Shown here: positions 57,557-64,000 of the stretch, in pieces
Layout: each line of letters starts with the position of its first letter
Position numbering within the stretch: position 1 is the stretch's first letter
DNA from: Sipunculus nudus
Taxonomy: Eukaryota > Annelida > Sipuncula > Golfingiida > Sipunculidae
Direction of reading: 5' to 3'
DNA length: 64,000 nucleotides
NCBI GenBank assembly: GCA_026874595.1
Contig: CM049314.1
Location: 74,850,300-74,914,299, forward strand
Translations under genes and position numbers: made by a program
The notes under the pieces: generated by a model
What the model saw: only the letters and a program-made list of their open reading frames with translations
Database searches by the model: none
What the model was told of the DNA's origin: nothing

Positions 57557-57886
57557 GGCCAAAATAAAAAAAAAAGATTGTTCTCAGGCACTTTTTTCCG
57601 AAATCTATGCGGGCGGGCGGTTTTTTGTTTTTAATTTTTTTGTATGTTTCGATAAAAATGTCAAATGATAAGGGAAAAGCATGATAACAACAGATTTAAT
57701 TTGCTAAACAAGTAAAAGCACTACATAACAAAGGAAATGTTATGATTTTATCTCCTTGAAAGAAATGTCCGAGCAGCTGCAGCTCAAAATTGGTAAGTTT
57801 CTAATGAAAATAAAAAAAAAATTGATGCGGGGGATTAAAATTGATGCGGGCGGTGCCTGAGAACAATACCTTTTATTTTTTTAGCC
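57557..57886. mobile_element. Harbinger-like MITE M, copy 2
   Basis: It matches 6643-6977 along its length ('gttctcaggcac', 'gtatgtttcgataaa', 'ctgcagctc', 'ggcggtgcctgagaac') with GGCC/AGCC ends and TAA on both sides (57554-57556, 57887-57889). It lies inside the 57043-59393 element. Confidence 0.85.
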
Positions 57887-58078
57887 TAATATATATTTGC
57901 CTAACCTTCCTCCGGGCTGAGGGACGCTTGAGAGATGTTGCTCCTGTTTAGGCCTATACAATATTTTAATCAGGCATGTTAAGCGGAACATAGATAAGCC
58001 CATTCACTGAAAACTGATTTGTAATCATATGTTTATTAACATTAATATTGTACATAGACATTTAATCAGACATTTAAT

Positions 58079-58102
58079 ATATATATATATAAATATATAT
58101 AA

Positions 58103-58136
<34 letters not shown>

Positions 58137-58137
58137 G
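58079..58137. repeat. TA microsatellite with AAATA interruptions
   Basis: (AT)n tract broken by regular 'aaat' interruptions about every 12 bp. Confidence 0.9.
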
Positions 58138-58457
58138 CATTTCTATGAATTGTATCACATTTTTTTTTTTTTCAAATCAGATGCATCTATAAATTTATAA
58201 AAAAAAAGTATAATCAGTTATGTATTTATTGAACATCATGGACATCACCTGGACCCATTTTATGTATGTTTCACCATTCAGTTCTTCTTGTATTTATCCT
58301 ATATCAAATACATATTATATACTTATTAAATATTTTAATTTTGTTATATTATTCATTATATATATTCATATTAAATATATAATATATTTATAATATATTT
58401 TCATTTTATTATATTATTCATTATATATTTAAAATGTGTCATATAGAAATATATATA

Positions 58458-58459
58458 GG

Positions 58460-58522
<63 letters not shown>
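58458..58522. repeat. Pure TA microsatellite
   Basis: About 60 bp of uninterrupted (TA)n. Confidence 0.92.
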
Positions 58523-58524
<2 letters not shown>

Positions 58525-59430
58525 ATATACAAACATTGCCCTTGTTATAAAAAAAACAATCATCGATGAACAATGGATTAACATTTTTTTTTTCTTTAAA
58601 AAATAGAGCCTAACTAGCTGCGTTGAGTGACATGCGTGTATTAATCACTGCACGAGGTCTGCCGTGCACGGGAAGGAGATAGTTATATAATAGTCTTAAA
58701 TTTTTTTGATACACCTGATCGATAACAGCCTCTTGGCCGGATTTGTCGGCATTTGATATTAACTTTGCACTCATATCACTGGCAAAGGTTCCAAGCATAA
58801 CAATAAACGGAATATTGTTATTCCATGATATAAAACGGTCAGGTTTACGTACCTTTTCTATTTATATGAAATAGTTTGAGATTTCAGATTTATGTGACAA
58901 TAGACGGGATTTTCTATTCACCGATATTACACAAAGTTGGTTTGACTGTATCTAAAAAAAATAAAGCACACCCCTTATTAATCCTATTCAGAGCTGTAGC
59001 CTATATGGTTTGCCGGCAAAATCTGACATCCTCGAGGCAAAAAAAAAAAAAAAAACAATATTCCTGACTAAAGAGGCCACAGCGCACCCTCCAGGCACCA
59101 TGAGCAAAGGACCTGACACCCCCACCCAAGTTGTCGTTTGGCACAGTCGAGCCTCTGTGACGTCATATCTCCCCTCCCGCTATGGTTGCCGCATGACAAG
59201 GTTCAGTTGTGCTGCGTTAAAAATGACTTAACAGCGTCGTTAGGTAACATTCTTTTATTTCATCAATAATTTTCCGAAAATAAATTAGGCGGTCTCTCAC
59301 ATCTGTTGGTTCTTGCAACACTGAAACCTGAAATTTAGTTTGTAACAAAATAATTGAAAAAATCATGTGGACCATGGGTCGTGGAACGGAGTATAGTGTC
59401 ACGGACACACGGTTGGTGGAACGGACTATA

Positions 59431-60398
59431 GTAGTAGTACACTATAACCCCCGCTGGGGGATAATCATGTATTCTTAACAGGAACGGAAGAATAATGTTA
59501 CAGTAAAGGTACTCCTAACAACGGGCTAGAAAACAAATCTAGCATGAAGAAGTTACACTGATGAAAAAATGTGCTCTAAATACCGACAAAACACCAGGAC
59601 GTCTTTCATGGCTCGTTCCCTCGGCTGACATGTTCCATTTTAGCGGGAGGGAAGTTGAAGTCCCGCGTGTCACGTGAGCAGTGAAGAAAACCCGAAACCA
59701 CGCATTCCGGACCCGGAAAAAATATTTTCTCTTGTGTTGGGTTGTTTTAGTTTCTTTTTTTTTCTTCCTCCTTCATATCCTTTGATTTATGCAAACTGGT
59801 ATAACTCGATATGTCATTATTAAGTAGGAAAAGTATTTTCTTAAGAATCGGTAGGATCAGATGTGACAGCTTAAACCTTATACAAGCACTGGGATGAGCA
59901 TACAGGGCTGTTCCACGCAAAATGTAATACGCTCAGAGAAGATTACAGTTTGTGGCTTTATACTAATGAAAGCTATTTTTGCAACAACAGCTGGCATATT
60001 TCAGTATATAAACATGAACATTAAACTACATTACAGTTTAGTTTTTTTAATGCATTAAATACAATAAAAGGACATACACATTTGTGAAGGCAATATAAAT
60101 GTTTTAATAAATAAAGGCCTATTTAGCAGGTTATTAATGCATTGCAGGCCTACTTGTGTCACACGAATTTCCGGTTAACAGATTTTTTTCGGTAAATGAA
60201 TATGACCCTGATATATGAGATTCTTGTCTAGTTGTTTGTATATGTTAGGAAAGTGAATAAATGGGAGATATGGCTTAATTTCTTTTCTCAGCAATTAAGA
60301 CCCTTTTCCCGATTCTTAAGATCAATGTATACTTATCTTCTTATTTCTCATGGTTTTCACTCCTAAGAAATTTTACTCACGTGTCACATAGTTTTTAC
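59431..60398. other. Unassigned low-copy sequence
   Basis: I see no coding feature. A moderately CpG-containing patch with CACGTG near 59670 could be regulatory, but nothing ties it to a gene. Confidence 0.4.
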
Positions 60399-61396
60399 GG
60401 TGGCTCGTATAGGACATGCACAAACTTATTTTTTATCTCGTTCCCACACGATAGTATCTCGTGGCCACGCGATAATTATCTCGTTCCCACGAGATAGTAT
60501 CTCGTTCCCACGTGATAATTATCTCGTTCCCACGCGATAGTATCTCGTTCCCACGCGATAATTATCTCGTTCACACGAGATAGTATCTCGTTCCCACGCG
60601 ATAATTATCTCGTTCCCACGAGATAGTATCTCGTTCCCACGCGATAATTTTCTCGTTCCCACGCGATAGTATCTCGTTCCCACGAGTTAGTATCGCGTGG
60701 CCACGCGTTAGTATGCCATGCTATAGCTTAAGCCCTCATTTTGACAAGAATGTCTGTGGTCATCGAGCGTCGATGCAGCTTAGATTGTTTGTATGTATTT
60801 CGTTTTATATGTGTGTTTGCGCCGAATGCTTTGAGGTAAATTTCAGCAGTTTTCATTGCGTTGGTTCACCATTTCATTGCGTTGGTTCAACTTGCCCATT
60901 TTTATTTGTTCATGGAAAACTGTATTGAGTTTGTTTTAGGGTAAGGGTGATATAAACCCTTGTGTACCAAACATGAATTAAACTGAAACACTTGTTTGTA
61001 TTTTACCTTCCCAGAAAATCTTATTTTTTAGGACTAGGGTTGAGGTTATTTAATTTTGCGTATACCGAACAGGGTAAACAACATGTCGGTTTGTGTTATG
61101 TCTCAAGGGAGAAGCTTACAACCAAAGGTCTCAGTCATGCCACTTCATTATGACTGGGGGGGGGGGAGGGGTTAAGGAGACCTTTTTACGAGAAATTTGC
61201 TCATTCTTCCCCTGTATATTTTTCTTTCTACAATAAAACTTCGGTTATGTATTCATAGGCGGCGAAACCGTGGGGGGGGGGGGGGGGGGGGGGGGGGCGC
61301 GAGCCCCCCCATAATTTTTTTTTTTGAGCCCTCCCCCCCCAACATAATGATGGGTATAAAAACATCCACTCTATTATTATTGGGTATTTGCACCTT

Positions 61397-61451
<55 letters not shown>

Positions 61452-62335
61452 TCTTCTGCTCAGTACTTGGAGTACCATATATACAGGGCCGCAGACTCCG
61501 GGATTAGCGGTGAAAAAAGTTGATATTCTGTGTGAAAATGAATCCATTGCCAGTCAAATAACAAATAATCTCCCTACAAGGAGGTAGTGTTTCACTTAAT
61601 AAGCATTGACCAATAAAATGCACCAGAATGCAGTAGTACCCATACAGTACCCCCCCCCCCCCCCCGGTCGGGGATTATATATATATACTATTTGGGTATA
61701 CTAATGGGCCCCTAATGAAAATTTGGTTTCGCCGCCAATGGTAATTTATATTGTGAACATTTATTATGAAAAATATTTTACCCGAACTAGCCCCCCCCCC
61801 CCCTACCCCGCTCACACATTCTCCAGACAAACATGGCCCACGAGTGTTGTACGAGTGCACGTTGTATCATTTCAGGTGTCAGCATATTAAGTCCGCTCTA
61901 AATTTATGCAAATAATTGACCGTAGTCTTCATCCAGTGTATAGAAGCATGCCTCAAGGATTTAAGATGTAGATCTTACTGTATTATCTACATTTATCTCG
62001 TTCCCACGCGTGGCTATGAGATACTAACGCGTGGGAACGAGATAATCATCGCGTGGCCACGAGATACTAACGCGTGGGAACGAGATACTATCGCGTGGGA
62101 ACGAGATAATTATCGCGTGGCCACGAGATACTAACGCGTGGGAACGAGATAATTATCGCGTTGCCACGAGATAATAACGCGTGGGAACGAGATAATTATC
62201 GCGTGGCCACGAGATACTAACGCGTGGGAACGAGATAATTATCGCGTGGCCACGAGATACTAACGCGTGGGAACGAGATATTATCTCGTGGGAACGAGAT
62301 AAAAATAATTTTGTGCATGTCCTATACGAGCCACC
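60399..62335. mobile_element. Foldback element with arms made of 21-22-bp palindromes
   Basis: The outer ends GGTGGCTCGTATAGGACATG (60399) and its exact inverse (ending 62335) begin arms of about 320 bp. Each arm is an array of 'atctcgttcccacgcgataa'-type units, 21-22 bp long, many of them perfect hairpins (ATCTCGT...ACGAGAT, ATCGCGTGGCCACGCGAT). The arrays run 60437-60718 and 61993-62303 in opposite orientation. This organisation is that of FB-type foldback transposons. The centre has no transposase and carries another inverted-repeat element at 61258-61736. The flanks (ATAGTTTTTA and ATAAGTTTTA) are similar but not a clean duplication. Confidence 0.88.
61258..61736. mobile_element. Small inverted-repeat element with GGCGGCGAAACC ends
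   Basis: GGCGGCGAAACC (61258-61269) is exactly inverted at 61725-61736. The interior has a 26-bp G run, 'gcgcgagccccccc', a CA/TA microsatellite (61398-61449) and C runs. It is probably a MITE nested in the foldback element; no clear duplication is seen. Confidence 0.6.
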
Positions 62336-62816
62336 ATAAGTTTTATTCCCAACTGAAAAATCCGCCATTATTTCATAATTACAAACTTCTATATATGCAC
62401 TGCTGACGACCTTATACGACACAGGTCTTGATATGTTTTACCCTATTAATGCCCGATAGGACCAATTTTCTCCAGGAATAGTAAAAGCTAGGTTTTCAGA
62501 ACACAGCTTTTGAACAGACTTTAAAAAAAATCAAGCCCTGAAATTCAAATGTATGATGATGATATTTAATATATTAACGTTTCATATATTAGGTTGGTGT
62601 ATTAGTTCTCCTTCCTGACTGGGAGGCAATTGTTTGATTACTCGGTCATAATGGTACGTACACCCCTTGAACTGGCAGAAGTAAAATGGTGGTGGAGTGG
62701 ATCCAGCAGGTCTCCTAAAACAGACGCTGCAGTGACGTCATTTTACCAAACCCATGAATTCATGCAGAACGTTTATGGGTGAAAATCGTTCCTGTAGCGA
62801 TTTTCACGTGTGTACG
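62336..62816. other. Unassigned sequence before gypsy C
   Basis: It contains a small inverted repeat, 'gtgaaaatcgt' with 'agcgattttcac', near 62780-62805. No gene is seen. Confidence 0.45.
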
Positions 62817-62992
62817 TGTTATATTTGCTTATGTTGTTTTAAATGAAGCCAGAAGACTGATATGTCCATGACTGGTTTATTGGACCAGATGTACATTGGC
62901 GTAGTACCAAGTACGGTCACCAGGGGGCGGCACCAGACGGTAAGCTGTTGGGACTTTTTAAACACTAATCAGAGACTGGTTTTAACAGGCCA
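62817..62992 (-). repeat. Proposed 3' LTR of gypsy C with polypurine tract
   Basis: On the minus strand it starts TGGCCTGTTAAAACC directly after AAAAAGAAGGA, ends AAATATAACA, and contains AATAAA, so TG...CA ends, length (176 bp) and polypurine tract all fit. The second LTR is outside the window, so it cannot be confirmed here. The predicted duplication is GTACG (62812-62816). Confidence 0.65.
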
Positions 62993-63368
62993 TCCTTCTT
63001 TTTGTGAAGAAAATGGAAACTTTGTAAACTGACCGAAATTAACGATTGGTACTTATATGCTTAAATTCAGAACACTGAAAACTTTCACATTTAACTTTCG
63101 CATTAACAAATCGCAGATTATCATTTCTACTTGTGTGTACACTCAGAAACATGCATACCGATTGATTTAAATAGCAAACATGTATGGATATTAAAAATAT
63201 TATACCACGTACTTGGACATATTTCACATGACATTAAAGTAACTATAAACATATAAAAACACTACATTATGTTTATCTATTTGCACAAATAATTCACTAT
63301 GGATACATGAACACATAAAGTGATCAATTCTCATAACGCTCAGGTGGTTTGATGACCCGACAGGAAAC

Positions 63369-63916
63369 TCAACTGATCACGGCTGTCTGGCGGTTGGTGT
63401 TTTGCTGGGTTTTAGGATTTCGTGATTCTAATATATTCCTCAAAATGGATTTGGTTGGAGTTTGAGTGTTCCCTGTACTAGATGGCGTTGGCCTGGTGTT
63501 GGTCTGTACTGGACTAAGAGTAACAGGCCTAGGTGCATGAAGTTTGCGACCAAACATTAATTCTGCTGGCGAAGGCAATTGTGGTCCAAGTTGTGTGGTT
63601 CTGTATACTAGAAATGCCTTGTTTGAGTCCGAAGGCGACTTTCTGATCAATGCTTTCGCTGTGTGTATCATCCGTTCAATAAACCCACGAGACTTTGGAT
63701 GATGTGAAGAGCTTGTTGTATGAGTTATGTTGTGTTTTGGATGAGAGACTGATAGGCTTTGGCTATAAATTGTGGTCCATTGTCAGAAATTATTGTGTTT
63801 GGGATTCCAAACATAGAGAAAATGTAACCTGTTTTCTCTGCTATAGCCTTGCTGGTGGTGTTGTTGTCAAGTTTCTCCATAAACAGGTACTTTGTGTGAT
63901 AATCAGCTATGATCAA
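63369..63916 (-). pseudogene. pol: gypsy C integrase, frameshifted
   Basis: The upstream frame (63725-63916) carries MIIADYHTKYLFMEKL and FGIPNTIISDNGPQFIAKAY, including the second catalytic Asp. The downstream frame (63369-63671) resumes with the GFIERMIHTAKALI segment that bears the catalytic Glu, then PQLPSPAELMFGRKL. A frameshift lies near 63700-63725. The first catalytic Asp may be in the sequence near 63940 (GTDLFTL). The C-terminal tail is short and ends near 63369. Confidence 0.88.
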
Positions 63917-64000
63917 GAAATCTTTTCCATCTAGGGTAAAAAGATCTGTCCCAATGGTATGCCAAGGTAAATCGGGAAGTCAGGTGTGATGGGCATCATT

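Larger units (their letters stand above)
57043..59393. mobile_element. 2.35-kb nested inverted-repeat element, TATACTCCGTTCC subtype
   Basis: The termini are TACTCCGTTCCACGACC then 'atggtccac', inverted at both ends with TA flanks (57041-57042, 59394-59395). The interior contains MITE M copy 2, two TA arrays, and ORFs of 60-73 codons without recognisable motifs. It is unclear whether any was once a transposase. Confidence 0.8.
55198..59428. mobile_element. Outer inverted-repeat element of the TATAGTCCGTTCC family (4.2 kb with nests)
   Basis: The left end TAGTCCGTTCCACCAACCGTG (21 bp) is at 55198-55218, and its exact inverted copy is at 59408-59428. TA flanks both ends. Two relatives with different inner repeats (55654-56265 and 57043-59393) lie inside, leaving about 1.2 kb of its own sequence. 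The right end of the second nest stops only about 35 bp from the outer right end. No transposase is recognised. Confidence 0.82.
62817..64000 (-). mobile_element. Ty3/gypsy retrotransposon C, 3' part, cut by window edge
   Basis: A minus-strand element whose 3' LTR is proposed at 62817-62992, with integrase coding sequence at 63369-63916. The 5' part lies beyond 64000. The integrase text is closest to gypsy A (shared PSPAEL(L/M)FG and IISDNG.QFI.KAYQ), so both belong to one lineage. Confidence 0.85.

Noticed and set aside
58610-59231. Possible transposase fragments inside the 57043-59393 element
   Set aside because: ORFs of 62-73 codons on both strands, with no catalytic motif or similarity to a transposase that I can see.
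61197-61523. 108-codon plus-strand ORF with poly-Gly and His/Thr runs
   Set aside because: It is translated from a G run and a CA/TA microsatellite inside a small inverted-repeat element.

Overview
This is metazoan nuclear DNA made mostly of transposable elements. It has no bacterial-style operons, no rRNA or tRNA that I can recognise, and no long host ORF. The source is most likely a bivalve mollusc or close lophotrochozoan. This rests on many non-coding elements with tandem internal repeats, GGAC-rich tails, a hairpin and a CTAAAAA end, which resemble the repeat-core (pearl/Helentron-like) elements described in bivalves. That assignment is inference.

Host coding sequence: three small minus-strand exons (40115-40234, 36947-37122, 8430-8577) have splice signals and compatible phases (1/1, then 0/0). 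Together they would encode about 148 residues that resemble one F5/8 type C (discoidin) domain, spread over about 32 kb because the introns are packed with transposons. The other coding sequence belongs to decayed retrotransposons.

Layout. 0-8.4 kb: non-coding repeat-core elements (families named here U, R, T, Q, S, P) and one Harbinger-like MITE. 8.7-14.7 kb: a LINE 3' end interrupted by a complete but broken Ty3/gypsy element (A), both with exact target-site duplications. 15-22.8 kb: minisatellites, low-copy DNA and a diverged 355-bp tandem repeat full of CACCTG/CAGGTG motifs. 23-27.7 kb: P and R elements. 27.9-34 kb: a second Ty3/gypsy element (B), itself hit by a LINE and by a 573-bp MITE. 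34.4-41.2 kb: a second P copy, exons, a 39-bp minisatellite, an S element and a MULE-like MITE. 41.7-50.6 kb: hAT-like elements and a four-level nest (S, then R, then hAT, then foldback). 50.6-59.4 kb: a family of nested elements whose ends read TATAGTCCGTTCCA, and another hAT-like element. 60.4-62.3 kb: a foldback element whose arms are arrays of short palindromes. 62.8-64 kb: the 3' part of a third Ty3/gypsy element (C), cut by the window edge.

The strongest novelty candidates are the palindrome AGGTGGCGCCACCT shared by otherwise different repeat-core families, the two foldback elements with tandem-repeat arms, the TATAGTCCGTTCCA family, the hAT-like elements with simple arrays next to their ends, and the split discoidin-like gene.
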